A stretch of DNA of 34,572 bases from NCBI GenBank assembly GCA_021199295.1, contig JAJQII010000069.1:1-34572 (forward strand). The letters run 5' to 3'. Source of the DNA: Clostridia bacterium. GTDB taxonomy: Bacteria; Bacillota; Clostridia; Christensenellales; Borkfalkiaceae. Positions 9,253 through 18,809 of this stretch are shown in pieces; position 1 is the first letter of the stretch, and every line of letters begins with the position of its first letter. The position numbers were made by a program, and so were the translations under genes. The notes below the pieces were generated by a model. The model did not search any database. It was not told where the DNA came from and was given only the letters and a program-made list of their open reading frames with translations.

Positions 9253-9732
9253 TTAACCTACGGGCAACGTTTGACCGTCGTCGGAATAATCCATAGGCAT
9301 TATTTTCAGTTTGTGCGGAGTGCATGCAATCACTCCGCCGTTATCTTTTATAGCCGCCGTGTACACGCAGTCCTTACGGTTGGAACAGTCCGCCTCGGTT
9401 ACGGTTACCGTTACCGCCGACTTGTCTATTACAATCGTATTGTGCCCGTCGCCGCCGTCGGTAGTAAAATAGACGGTTAAAACGTCTTCCCCCTCTTCCA
9501 CAGAAATATTGCTTTCTGAAATTATATCATAGCTATCGCTTTCGAACAGGTAGGTAAAAATAATCTCGTTATCGTAATATACCTCTATCCCGCTTAACGG
9601 GGAACTGTCTGACGATAGAAAAACCGACAGAAAGAGAACTACGATAACCACGGCGATCACCGCGTAAATTACCAGATCCCATACCCTGAAAAATTTATTT
9701 GTCTTTATTTGTTCTATCTTTTTAAGAGACAT
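9253..9732 (-). CDS. NusG domain II-containing membrane-anchored protein
   Basis: One TM helix then an NusG_II-like domain ending DCSNRKDCVYTAAIKDNGGVIACTPHKLKI; typically adjacent to Rnf/ApbE genes. Confidence 0.8.
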   Translation of the reverse strand: MSLKKIEQIKTNKFFRVWDLVIYAVIAVVIVVLFLSVFLSSDSSPLSGIEVYYDNEIIFTYLFESDSYDIISESNISVEEGEDVLTVYFTTDGGDGHNTIVIDKSAVTVTVTEADCSNRKDCVYTAAIKDNGGVIACTPHKLKIMPMDYSDDGQTLPVG

Positions 9733-9736
9733 TTTA

Positions 9737-11098
9737 TCAGCCTGTCTGCTTTTTATTTTTTCTTTTGTTGTAAATTATAATTGCGCTGACGGCGACAATG
9801 CAGACGGCAACGACGGCGATAATTATATATATTGCCGTATAATTTATAGTGCCTTCAGATAAAAAATCCTCGTCTACTGTCAAGCCGTCGATATTGGTCA
9901 ATACGGCGTACGTGCCGCCGTTATCGTGAAGGTAAAAACCGCTCTGCGATAAAGCCGAAGAAGCGCCCTCGGTAATATTCTGCTTATTTATTACCAGCAT
10001 AAACTGCATATCGCCCAAGGAAGAACAATATTCAACGGCTTTTTCTATGCCCATAGCCATTATTGCCGTTGTGCGGGCGTCGTTTGCCGCGGCAGAGCCG
10101 CCTATAACGGTAGCCGAAATTATGCCCGCCGTCTGGGAATAGACGCCGCCAGAGCAGCTTACGTTCACGGGCAAGCCCGTTTCGGGGTTTATTATATGGC
10201 AATACCTTACGCCGTCTATCTCGCAATAATTTTCGTAGTCGCCGCTGGTAGATATAGCCGCTTCCGCCGCGCGGGTGGTTGCGTAACCCTCGCCCGACTG
10301 CGAGCGGGGATTGCGCACGGATAAAGTCCAGAGCCCGTCTTCTGACGAATACGACCTGGCTATATACATACTTGACGAGCCAAAGCTGAAATAGCTGTAA
10401 CCATAGCCGTACTGCGACAGCATTTCCTTTACCTTATCGGTTGCATAGCCCTTTGCAATGCCGCCAAGGTCTATGCTTAAGGAATACTCCGTTCCGCCGA
10501 CGGTAACGGTATCGGCAGGTTTTACCGCATAATAAGAGCCGTCCTGCCCGTATAAGGTTATATCGCCGAAGCACTGCGAAAGGGTTAAAAACGCCTGTAT
10601 ATACTCATCTTCCGGGACTTCGGTAATGCCGCTGCCGCCTTCGCCGAAGCCGAAAAGATTTACGCTGTTATAGACGCCCGCATTATAGTAACCGCCCGTT
10701 TCTTCGTAAATTTCAAGCGCGAGAGCCAATATATTGTAAGTATCCTCGTCAATCTGTACCGTAGCCCCTGCCGCTGCATTATTGAAAGCGTATACGTAAG
10801 AAGTTTTGTACGTGGTGCTTAAACGGGATTCAAGGCTGTAAAGATAGCTGCTAACCATATTGCCGAAATCTTTGTTTGCCGCCTGGCTTTCTTCCGAGCT
10901 GAAATCGCCGTACAGCACAAGGTCTGCGCTTGTGCCGAAGACGTACATCGTTTTGGAGTATGGCTCTGACGTCGCGGCGCTTGCCGTGTTATTTACAGGC
11001 AGCGGGCATATTAAAAATACAGCCGCAAAAATTACCGCTAATGCGCAGGCAAACCTCTTTAGTATAATACTGTTTTTTGTTTTTTTGTTTTGTTCCAT
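9737..11098 (-). CDS. apbE: FAD:protein FMN transferase (ApbE family) with N-terminal signal/anchor and C-terminal TM helix
   Basis: SIDLGGIAKGYATDKVKE, FSFGSSSMYI, NPETGLPVN, SATVIGGSAAANDARTTAIMAMG; C-terminal AIYIIIAVVAVCIVAVSAIIIYNKRKNKK. Confidence 0.92.
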   Translation of the reverse strand: MEQNKKTKNSIILKRFACALAVIFAAVFLICPLPVNNTASAATSEPYSKTMYVFGTSADLVLYGDFSSEESQAANKDFGNMVSSYLYSLESRLSTTYKTSYVYAFNNAAAGATVQIDEDTYNILALALEIYEETGGYYNAGVYNSVNLFGFGEGGSGITEVPEDEYIQAFLTLSQCFGDITLYGQDGSYYAVKPADTVTVGGTEYSLSIDLGGIAKGYATDKVKEMLSQYGYGYSYFSFGSSSMYIARSYSSEDGLWTLSVRNPRSQSGEGYATTRAAEAAISTSGDYENYCEIDGVRYCHIINPETGLPVNVSCSGGVYSQTAGIISATVIGGSAAANDARTTAIMAMGIEKAVEYCSSLGDMQFMLVINKQNITEGASSALSQSGFYLHDNGGTYAVLTNIDGLTVDEDFLSEGTINYTAIYIIIAVVAVCIVAVSAIIIYNKRKNKKQTG

Positions 11099-11105
11099 TT
11101 TTTAT

Positions 11106-11134
11106 ATTATAAATTATTTGAAAAAATAAGGCAA
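11106..11134 (-). promoter_or_regulatory. apbE promoter (TTGCCT-17-TATAAT), 7 nt from ATG
   Basis: Minus strand TTGCCTtattttttcaaataattTATAATataaaaaATG. Confidence 0.65.
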
Positions 11135-11135
11135 T

Positions 11136-11170
11136 AAAAATACCTGCTTAATTAAAGCAGGCGTTTTTAT
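11136..11170 (-). terminator. Terminator of the FMN-binding lipoprotein gene
   Basis: cctgctt-aatta-aagcagg stem flanked by A/T tracts. Confidence 0.75.
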
Positions 11171-11181
11171 TTGGTTAAAGT

Positions 11182-11661
11182 TTACGCGTTTTCCAGCGCG
11201 TTTTTTACGGCAAGCAGCATCCTGCCCGAACTTTGCGTAGCGCCCGATATCAAAAGATCGCTGTCGTAAGACACAAAATTTCTGTCGGTGCTTACGTACG
11301 GAGCGCCGTCTTCGTCTACGGCGACGCTTAGCGCAAGTATATCGTCTACGGTTTTACCCGCGTAAGAGGCAAGAAGGTTATCCCTGCCATTCTGGTATAC
11401 GGTATTATCCCAGCCCCATTCTTCGTAAGAATCGCTTGCCTGTATATATTCGCTGTCTAAAACCGTGACCGACTTTATTACGTCTTCTTCTACCTCTACC
11501 GAAACTTTTACGCCGTAGTAAGTGCCTTCGGCATAGGGGTTATCGTATTTATACTCGCCTTCGAACGTGCCTGAAACTGCTTTATGGCAGGCGGAAACGC
11601 TTGCCGCCGCGACAGAAAGAGCCGCCGCCGTGCAGATTAAAGCTATTTTTAATGCCTTCAT
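11182..11661 (-). CDS. FMN-binding domain lipoprotein (probable ApbE flavinylation substrate)
   Basis: Signal peptide with lipobox-like VSAC; SDLLISGATQSSGRMLLAVKNAL carries the SGATxS attachment motif; SD aaggag. Confidence 0.82.
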   Translation of the reverse strand: MKALKIALICTAAALSVAAASVSACHKAVSGTFEGEYKYDNPYAEGTYYGVKVSVEVEEDVIKSVTVLDSEYIQASDSYEEWGWDNTVYQNGRDNLLASYAGKTVDDILALSVAVDEDGAPYVSTDRNFVSYDSDLLISGATQSSGRMLLAVKNALENA

Positions 11662-11713
11662 ATAAAACTCCTTTTTTATATTATCGGCATTTTTTTTGCT
11701 TTTATACGTATAA

Positions 11714-11750
11714 AAATTAAAACGGCGGACAAGCCGCCGTATTAATTTTA
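11714..11750 (-). terminator. Terminator of the ABC transporter gene
   Basis: aaaattaaaacggcgg...ccgccgtattaatttt inverted repeat immediately after the stop. Confidence 0.8.
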
Positions 11751-11754
11751 AATG

Positions 11755-14700
11755 TTATTCTGTACGCAGGCAGACCACAGGGTCTTTCTTCGCGGCAGCC
11801 GAGGCAGGTATAAGCCCCGATATAAGCGTGAGCACAACGCTTACCACTACCATTATAATAGCTTGCCAGAAAGGCAGTGCCGCCAGCCCAGATATACCCG
11901 TAAGAGGCGTTAATATAAGGTTGATTACCACCTGCAGCAGATAGGCGACGCCTATGCCTATCAGCCCCGATATAAGCCCTATTATAAACGTTTCGGCATT
12001 GAACACGTGGCGGATATCTTTCTTCCTTGCGCCGATGCTTCGCAGTACGCCTATTTCTTTTGTACGCTCTACCACCGAAACGTAGGTAATTACGCCTATC
12101 ATTACCGTAGATACCACGAGCGATATCGCCGTGAACGCCACTAATACGTACGTTATGGCGTTAAGTATGGTATCTACTAACCCCATAAGCGTGCCCACGG
12201 TATCTGAATAAGTAATTTCCGTCGGCCCGTCGTATTCCACCGTCTCGCCAGACGAATCTGTATACGTAAGCGTAGCGGTGTCGTATTTTGCCTTCCATTG
12301 CGCCTGCTGTTCTTCGGCAATGGTATTCCACCCGTCGAGATAGGTCAGCATATCCTCTTTGCTGTCGAAGTCTTTGGCGTAAAATTCTATTGACTGGGGC
12401 GTGTCGTCGCCGCCGAGAGCCCTTACCACCTCGTCTGTTGTGCTGTAACCGTCGTTGAAATATTCTTCGTACGCGGTGTAAGAAAGCGGGTAAGCTATTT
12501 TATTTATGCTGAAATCACTGGAATTGCTGTTGCTGTTTATATAGTTTACTATGCTGCTCTGCATATTCTTTTGAATATAATTTTCAACAAGGCTTTCGGT
12601 GAAGTTAAGCCCCGATTCAAGGCAGCCGTAAGACAGATCGTCTTTAAGCCTTACTATGGCGGAAATTTCCAGTTCTATGCCCTCGTCTTCAGTTGCCTCG
12701 AGCGAGTTGTCGGCTTTCCACCCCTGGCTTAAATAATTGGGCTGGGACAGACCTGTAAGCGTTCCCGTTGTCGTATCAAAATTATATTTGTAATATTTGC
12801 TGCTGCTTACGTAATCGTAAGCGTAGCCGCTTCCGCTCGCGTCGTCGGTGTTATCAGTATAAATTGCGTCGTTATAATACAGCGTGTACTTTTTGCCAAG
12901 GATTTCGTCAAAATCGTACTCTGTTTTTATATCGGCGTCTTCGTCGGAGGCGTTTATGAACATCTCGAGGAAGTCTTCTTCAGAGACAAGCCCGAGCTGT
13001 GCAAGAGTAAGGTCTGACACATCGTTTTGCGAACCGATGACAAGTATAATCTGGTTTGCCGCGTCTGAGCCGCTTGTGGATACGTCGCCCGCGAGAACGT
13101 CGTACTGCGAAAGAACGTAGTCCATAAACGTGCCGTTAGCAAGGTCGTCTGAAGACGTGCCCGGCATTACCGAAACAATGTCGCCGAGATAGCTTACATA
13201 GTACGCGAGGGAGGCAAAGACGTCGTTGCTGGCAAGCGTGCTGGAATAATAGGACTTTACCGCGGCAAGCGACATTACCTGGTCGAAGCCGTAGCCACCG
13301 TCGCTGTTCTTCTGGTAACTGTACAGCATGCTGGTTGTTTCTGAACCTATATTTACACTGGTAAACAGGTTTGAGGTGAGCGATATGCCGTATTCGTAGT
13401 GGATGGCGTTGTAGTAGTCGGCAGGCATATCTTCTACAAAGTCAAGATAGCTGTCGTATTCCACGTTGTAGCCTTTATCCTTAAAGCCGCCCTGGTTTAT
13501 ATCGTTGGTGGTTGTAGCGCCAAGGGCGATATTTGTTAAAAGCGAGTTGACGTAAACCTTATCGCCTATCTCGTCAAGGTCGAGGCTTGTTCCCCCGCCC
13601 ATAAAACTTGTCATAAGTTCGGTAAGGTCTATAGACGCTTCGTCTACCTCTACGGGATAGTACGAAAGCATATCTTCTTCTGTCCGTTTGATATAACTGT
13701 TAAAGCCGCTTGAAAGCGCAAGCACAAGGCACACGCTTATTATGCCTATGCTGCCCGCTATGGCGGTTATAAGCGTACGCGTCTTTTTTGTTAAAAGGTT
13801 TCTGCCTGAAAGGGCAAACGCCGTAAGGTAAGACATGCTTGTCTGCTTCTTTTTGACGTTGGGCTTTGCGGTATCCTGCTGTTTTTGCTGAACCGCGGTC
13901 GGTTCAATTTCGCACATGCCCCTGTTTACAACGCCGTGTTTGCCCTTAACGACTACTTCAACGTTGCCTTCTGCCCCTTCGGGGGTTAAAACGTCTACCC
14001 TGGTATCTGACCAGTATGTAACCTTTGCGGGTATGCCGCCTATGGTTACCTTGCCTGAAGCCGTGCCGAAGTTGCTGCCGTTTAGCACTATCGTTCTGCC
14101 CTGTACTTTAGCGCCCCCGTTTTTGGCAAAATGTGCTACCTCTGCCTCTTCTTCGGCAGGGGAATAGGGATTGCTGTCGCTTATCACGTGCCCGTCTTTA
14201 AGTTCTACTATACGGGAAGAATATTTATTTGCAAGCTCGGGGTTATGGGTAACCATGATTACAAGGCGTTCGCCGGCAATCTCTTTGATTAAGTCCATAA
14301 TCTGTACGCTTGTCTTTGTGTCCAATGCGCCAGTAGGCTCGTCGGCAAGCAGAATTTCAGGCTCGTTTACCAGGGCGCGGGCTATCGCCACCCTTTGCAT
14401 CTGCCCGCCCGAAAGCTGGTTGGGCTTTTTGTTAATCTCGTTACCAAGGCCTACCCGCCTTAAGGCGTCTGCCGCCCGCTGGCGGCGTTCCTTTTTGCTT
14501 ACGCCCGAAAGGGTTAAGGCAAGCTCTACGTTGCCTAAAACCGTCTGGTGGGGGATAAGGTTGTAGGTCTGGAAAACAAAGCCGATGCGGTGGTTACGGT
14601 AGGTATCCCAGTCGCCGTCTTTATAGTCCTTGGTGGACGTGCCCTCTATTACAAGGTCGCCCGACGTGTAGTGGTCGAGCCCGCCGATTATGTTTAAAAG

Positions 14701-14838
14701 GGTAGTCTTGCCGCAACCAGACGCGCCGAGAATGGAAACAAACTCGTTGCGCCTGAACGAAAGGCTTATACCCTGCAAAGCATGCACGGTGGTATCTGCC
14801 ACATAGTAGTCCTTTTTGATGTTCTTTAACTGTAACAT
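11755..14838 (-). CDS. MacB-like ABC transporter (ATPase-permease fusion, FtsX domain) with an IPT/TIG domain between ATPase and permease
   Basis: Walker [10 protein letters not shown], signature LSGGQMQR, Walker [16 protein letters not shown]-like segment [53 protein letters not shown]; large domain between TM1 and TM2; C-terminal Fts[21 protein letters not shown]. Confidence 0.92.
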   Translation of the reverse strand: MLQLKNIKKDYYVADTTVHALQGISLSFRRNEFVSILGASGCGKTTLLNIIGGLDHYTSGDLVIEGTSTKDYKDGDWDTYRNHRIGFVFQTYNLIPHQTVLGNVELALTLSGVSKKERRQRAADALRRVGLGNEINKKPNQLSGGQMQRVAIARALVNEPEILLADEPTGALDTKTSVQIMDLIKEIAGERLVIMVTHNPELANKYSSRIVELKDGHVISDSNPYSPAEEEAEVAHFAKNGGAKVQGRTIVLNGSNFGTASGKVTIGGIPAKVTYWSDTRVDVLTPEGAEGNVEVVVKGKHGVVNRGMCEIEPTAVQQKQQDTAKPNVKKKQTSMSYLTAFALSGRNLLTKKTRTLITAIAGSIGIISVCLVLALSSGFNSYIKRTEEDMLSYYPVEVDEASIDLTELMTSFMGGGTSLDLDEIGDKVYVNSLLTNIALGATTTNDINQGGFKDKGYNVEYDSYLDFVEDMPADYYNAIHYEYGISLTSNLFTSVNIGSETTSMLYSYQKNSDGGYGFDQVMSLAAVKSYYSSTLASNDVFASLAYYVSYLGDIVSVMPGTSSDDLANGTFMDYVLSQYDVLAGDVSTSGSDAANQIILVIGSQNDVSDLTLAQLGLVSEEDFLEMFINASDEDADIKTEYDFDEILGKKYTLYYNDAIYTDNTDDASGSGYAYDYVSSSKYYKYNFDTTTGTLTGLSQPNYLSQGWKADNSLEATEDEGIELEISAIVRLKDDLSYGCLESGLNFTESLVENYIQKNMQSSIVNYINSNSNSSDFSINKIAYPLSYTAYEEYFNDGYSTTDEVVRALGGDDTPQSIEFYAKDFDSKEDMLTYLDGWNTIAEEQQAQWKAKYDTATLTYTDSSGETVEYDGPTEITYSDTVGTLMGLVDTILNAITYVLVAFTAISLVVSTVMIGVITYVSVVERTKEIGVLRSIGARKKDIRHVFNAETFIIGLISGLIGIGVAYLLQVVINLILTPLTGISGLAALPFWQAIIMVVVSVVLTLISGLIPASAAAKKDPVVCLRTE

Positions 14839-14935
14839 AACATCTTTCCTTTATATTTTATTGCGGAATCTTTTACCGCCGATTATCCTGTTAAATATAA
14901 TAACCCGAATATATAAACTTAAAATTAACTTTGTA

Positions 14936-15781
14936 TTATTTTTCTTCTTTCGAGGTATCGTCTTCGGGTTTATTTTCTTTATTTGCAGAAAATTTTTGTT
15001 TGAATTTTTCCGCCCAGTCAAGGTATTCTTCCAAAAGGTTTTGCATGCTCTTCTGCGATTTGAATGCAAAAATAAAGCTTGATTTTTCCTGTTTTTCTTT
15101 ATCGCCCTTATCTTTGCCCTTTTGCATACTTTCGGAAAATTTTTCCTTGCCGTTTTCTATGCCGTCTTTAATGCTCTCTTTGAAGCGTTCTAACGAGATA
15201 ACTACTTTGTTTGTCTTGGCAAACTTAGTGATTTTCGCCGTTATGTTTATAGAATGGCCAAGGTCTACTATAAACACGCCGAAGAATATCCCCACAAAGA
15301 AGGCAAACGGTATATGGCTTACAAACCAGCTTACCCAGCCCGTTACAAAGCCATCTAAAAGCAAGACGTACACAGCGCCGACTATAGTCCACAGCAGCGA
15401 GAACAGCGGGCATATTATGCCCTGTATATTGCCCTTGCGGTTGGTATAATCCCACAGCTTAATCTTCATTCCCTTTATAAAGATGAGCCCCGCGATATAT
15501 TCTATTACAGTCATTACTACGCCTGTAATTAAAATAAGTATCAGCTTGTCCGCCCACACTGCGCCCGTGTCTACGGGAATGAGGGAGATAAGAAACATAA
15601 ATACCAGCCCGAAGCCGTAAAGGGGCAGATAAGGCCCTGTTAAAAAGCCGGGGTTTATCCATTTTTTAGCCGTAAATATCCTGCGGAACAGCACTTCTAT
15701 ACACCAGCCGAGAACGCTCCCCACGAAAAAGAGAAACGCCATAACAAGAAAGAATGTTGAAAGGCTCATCCCTGCAATCAT
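14936..15781 (-). CDS. Putative ABC-transporter type IV (CmpB/PF06541-like) membrane protein with charged C-terminal tail
   Basis: FFVGSVLGWCIEVLFRRIFTAKKWINPGFLTGPYLPLYGFG; ATGA overlap with gltX. Confidence 0.8.
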   Translation of the reverse strand: MIAGMSLSTFFLVMAFLFFVGSVLGWCIEVLFRRIFTAKKWINPGFLTGPYLPLYGFGLVFMFLISLIPVDTGAVWADKLILILITGVVMTVIEYIAGLIFIKGMKIKLWDYTNRKGNIQGIICPLFSLLWTIVGAVYVLLLDGFVTGWVSWFVSHIPFAFFVGIFFGVFIVDLGHSINITAKITKFAKTNKVVISLERFKESIKDGIENGKEKFSESMQKGKDKGDKEKQEKSSFIFAFKSQKSMQNLLEEYLDWAEKFKQKFSANKENKPEDDTSKEEK

Positions 15782-17424
15782 AAGCTGTTCTCCGCTTTGG
15801 CTAATCTTGCAATGCTGCGGTCTTTACCTAAAATTTTCATTATAGTGCACAGATCGGGCGAATTGGGGCTGCCTGTTATAGCCACCCTTAAAATTTCTGC
15901 CGCGTCTGCCACGCTGCCCTTGTATGCCGAAGGGTTAGCCTTGTATTCGCTTGTCTCCGCCGCAAAGCCTGCCTGCGAAGCCACAACCTTTAACTTGGCA
16001 AACCATGCGGAATTGTCGTCGTTTACGTCGTAAACGGCTGCATAGCCTGAAAGCACCTGCTTTACAGTTTCGCTATCGCTGCGGAATGTGTATTCGGGGG
16101 TAAAGGTATCGTCGAAGAAGTAATCAATAAGGCGGACGCCCTGTTCGGCACGCTCTATATCCTTACGGCGTTTTTTGCTGCCCGTACCCATAATGAGCGT
16201 GAGAATACTCTCTATATACTGCCTGTCTTCAAAATGCTTTTTATCTGCCTGAGTACCGAACTCCGTTACCCAGCCGTTTAAAAAGTCGTACATCTCGCCT
16301 TCGGTAAGGGCGGAAAGTTCTGTGCGGGAAATGTCGTTAAGTTTATCCAGATCAAAGAGCGCACCGCTCTTGCCCATTTTGCCGACGGAAAATTTAAACG
16401 CCGTGTAGTCTGCCGACGGATTTTTTGCCGCCCATTCCTCGAAATTGGAATTGAGAATGGTCATAAGGTACTTTATTACCGCCTTAGGATAGTAGCCTGC
16501 GCCACGGTAAAAATCGAGGGAAAGTTCGGGATCTTTGCGCTTTGAAAGTTTGCGTTTAGTGCCGTTATCCGTCTTCATAAGCGAGCACGTATGCCCGTAT
16601 TTAGGCAAGGGGAAACCTAAGACCTTGAAAAGTTCTATATGGATGGGCAGGCTGGAGAGCCATTCTTCCCCCCTTATAACCAACGTCGTACGCATAAAAT
16701 GGTCGTCTATGGCGTGGGCGAAGTGGTAAGTGGGGATGCCGTCTGACTTTAAAATAACCACGTCCTGGTCGTTTTCGGTTACGGTTATATCCCCCTTTAT
16801 GGCGTCGCGGAATGTCATTTTATTTTCGGTATTGCCCTGGGATTTAAGCCTTATAACGTAGGGCTTGCCCGCCGCGAGGTTTGCGTAAATCTCCTCTTCT
16901 GAAAGGTTGCGGCAACGCGCGTATTTGCCGTAGTAGCCTGTAATCTCCTTGCGTTCGGTCTGCTGTTCGCGGATAACGTTAAGCTCGTCTTCGGTGCAGA
17001 AGCAGGGATACGCCAGCCCTCGGGATATAAGATCTTTGGCAAACGCCCTGTAAATGGAAGCCCTCTGCCTTTGGTAGTAAGGGCCGTAGGCGTTTTCGCC
17101 TGAAATTTCTGCGCCTTCGTCGAAGTTTATGCCGAAGTATTTAAGCGAACGTATAACCGACTCTACAGCGCCGTCCACCTTACGTTTTTCGTCGGTGTCT
17201 TCTATCCTTAGGTAAAATATGCCGCCCGTGGTGTGCGCCGTGCGTTCGTCTGCCAGGGCGCTGTAAAGGTTGCCGAGGTGTATAAAACCTGTGGGCGAGG
17301 GCGCAAGGCGGGTTACCTCTGCCCCCTTTGCAAGATTGCGGGGCGGATACATTTTTTCGTACTCATCCAGCGGCAATAAATCTTTGTCGGGAATAAGTGC
17401 CTGAGCAAGTTTGTTAAGATCCAT
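15778..17424 (-). CDS. gltX: Glutamyl-tRNA synthetase
   Basis: RLAPSPTGFIHLGNLYSAL (HIGH), YLRIEDTDEKR, KRKLSKRKDPE (KMSKS variant). Confidence 0.95.
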   Translation of the reverse strand: MDLNKLAQALIPDKDLLPLDEYEKMYPPRNLAKGAEVTRLAPSPTGFIHLGNLYSALADERTAHTTGGIFYLRIEDTDEKRKVDGAVESVIRSLKYFGINFDEGAEISGENAYGPYYQRQRASIYRAFAKDLISRGLAYPCFCTEDELNVIREQQTERKEITGYYGKYARCRNLSEEEIYANLAAGKPYVIRLKSQGNTENKMTFRDAIKGDITVTENDQDVVILKSDGIPTYHFAHAIDDHFMRTTLVIRGEEWLSSLPIHIELFKVLGFPLPKYGHTCSLMKTDNGTKRKLSKRKDPELSLDFYRGAGYYPKAVIKYLMTILNSNFEEWAAKNPSADYTAFKFSVGKMGKSGALFDLDKLNDISRTELSALTEGEMYDFLNGWVTEFGTQADKKHFEDRQYIESILTLIMGTGSKKRRKDIERAEQGVRLIDYFFDDTFTPEYTFRSDSETVKQVLSGYAAVYDVNDDNSAWFAKLKVVASQAGFAAETSEYKANPSAYKGSVADAAEILRVAITGSPNSPDLCTIMKILGKDRSIARLAKAENSL

Positions 17425-17450
17425 AGTTAAGTTCCTTTTATTGATATTCT

Positions 17451-18713
17451 CTATTTAAAGCACCGCGTGCTTTTTGGTAAAATTATTCTTGCGGTAATTT
17501 CTGCTGCGGCAAGCCCTGCAGAGATTGCCGTAAATATTATAACGGCGTCGCTTCCGCAGGCAAGCGCCGTGCCCATATCCCCGCAGACAAGGGCGTTTAC
17601 GGCAAAGTAAAGGCTTGCCCCCGGTAAAAGCGGTATTACGGCAGGCGTTACAAATACGTTAGAAGGTATTTTTAATGCCCTTGCCGGCACTTCCGCCGCA
17701 GCATACGCCGCTGCCGCCGCCACAAAGTAAGATACAAAATAATCCGCGCCGAACGAACGGGAAACAACGTACGCCGTATAGCTTAAGGCTGCCGCCGCCA
17801 CTCCGTATAAAAGGCGCTTGCCTCGGGCGTTCATAGCAAGGCAAAAGCCCGCCGCGCCGCTGGCACACGTTATATAACAAATTGTTATGTGCAATAAATC
17901 CGCCCTGGGCGAAGCTACCGTAAAAGCCGTTATGCCGCCCGAAGCAGTAAGCGCGATGGCGTACCCTGCCACAATACATACCGTCTGTGCAAGCCCCCAT
18001 AACACGCGGTACGCGCCTGAAAAAAGCTCGCCCGAAATTATATCTGAAAGGGCGCTGCAAACCATAAGCCCAGGGATAAGCGGCATAAGCGTACCCACGA
18101 GTACGAGCGACGTGTGGCAGGTTATGCCCAAAAGCTGCATAATGGCGCATAAAATTACCGAAAGCGCTCCGCTTACAGCCGACAGCAAGAAAACCCTTGC
18201 GCAGCCGCCAGTGCCCCTTTTTGCAAGGCGTGCCGACATGCACGAAGTTACCAAGCCCACAACAGACGCTATAATGCCGTCTAATGCGTTGCCGCCGAAA
18301 AACAGCGCGAACGATCCGCAGGCGAGGGCATTACCCGCCGCCATACCCTTTGCCGAGGGTTTGCTGGAATTTATATCTTTAAGCCGAAGTTCAGCTTTTT
18401 CTAAAGAAAGCCCCGCTGCGATATCACGGACGAGAGCAAAACATTTTTCCTGTATAAAAAGATCGTTGCCCCCGTAATATGCCCGATTTAACGTAGTAAA
18501 CTCGCCCTCATCAAAGCATACTGACAAGGCAACCGCGCAAGGCACGCAAAAGCAGGTAACTTTTGCAGCGCCGTAGCTTAAACACACCTTTTCTGCCGCC
18601 CTTTCGGCAATATTTACGGGCGAACCGCTGCCAAGCAGCCTGCACCCTATCCCTGCGGCGAGCTTAAGTATACGCTGCGGGTTTTCTTTGGTATGTACTG
18701 CGTTATAACCCAT
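17451..18713 (-). CDS. Threonine/serine exporter family (ThrE-type; both domains in one chain)
   Basis: About 10 hydrophobic helices; N-term RILKLAAGIGCRLLGSGSPVNIAERAAEKVCLSYGA; internal LVGTLMPLIPGLMVCSALSDIISGE; VTPAVIPLLPGASLYFAV. Confidence 0.87.
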   Translation of the reverse strand: MGYNAVHTKENPQRILKLAAGIGCRLLGSGSPVNIAERAAEKVCLSYGAAKVTCFCVPCAVALSVCFDEGEFTTLNRAYYGGNDLFIQEKCFALVRDIAAGLSLEKAELRLKDINSSKPSAKGMAAGNALACGSFALFFGGNALDGIIASVVGLVTSCMSARLAKRGTGGCARVFLLSAVSGALSVILCAIMQLLGITCHTSLVLVGTLMPLIPGLMVCSALSDIISGELFSGAYRVLWGLAQTVCIVAGYAIALTASGGITAFTVASPRADLLHITICYITCASGAAGFCLAMNARGKRLLYGVAAAALSYTAYVVSRSFGADYFVSYFVAAAAAYAAAEVPARALKIPSNVFVTPAVIPLLPGASLYFAVNALVCGDMGTALACGSDAVIIFTAISAGLAAAEITARIILPKSTRCFK

Positions 18714-18720
18714 ACCGTAT

Positions 18721-18749
18721 ATTATAACCGCAGGGCTATTTTATGCCAA
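18721..18749 (-). promoter_or_regulatory. Promoter of the ThrE-type gene (TTGGCA-17-TATAAT), 7 nt from ATG
   Basis: Minus strand TTGGCAtaaaatagccctgcggtTATAATatacggtATGGGT. Confidence 0.75.
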
Positions 18750-18781
18750 TATGTCAAAAATTTGAGCTATTAAAAATAACT

Positions 18782-18801
18782 GCCCACAGATATCTGCGGG
18801 C
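18782..18801 (-). terminator. Hairpin downstream of the XRE regulator gene
   Basis: gcccacaga-ta-tctgcgggc inverted repeat (one G-U on the minus strand), then T-rich sequence. Confidence 0.6.
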
Positions 18802-18809
18802 TTTAGCGT

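Noticed and set aside
17659-18243. 194-aa same-strand ORF in an alternative frame inside the ThrE-type gene, and the antisense 196-aa ORF at 17887-18477
   Set aside because: Both lie within a well-supported ThrE-type CDS; their translations are His/Arg/Gly/Cys- or Pro/Ser-rich with no domain pattern, as expected for shadow frames.
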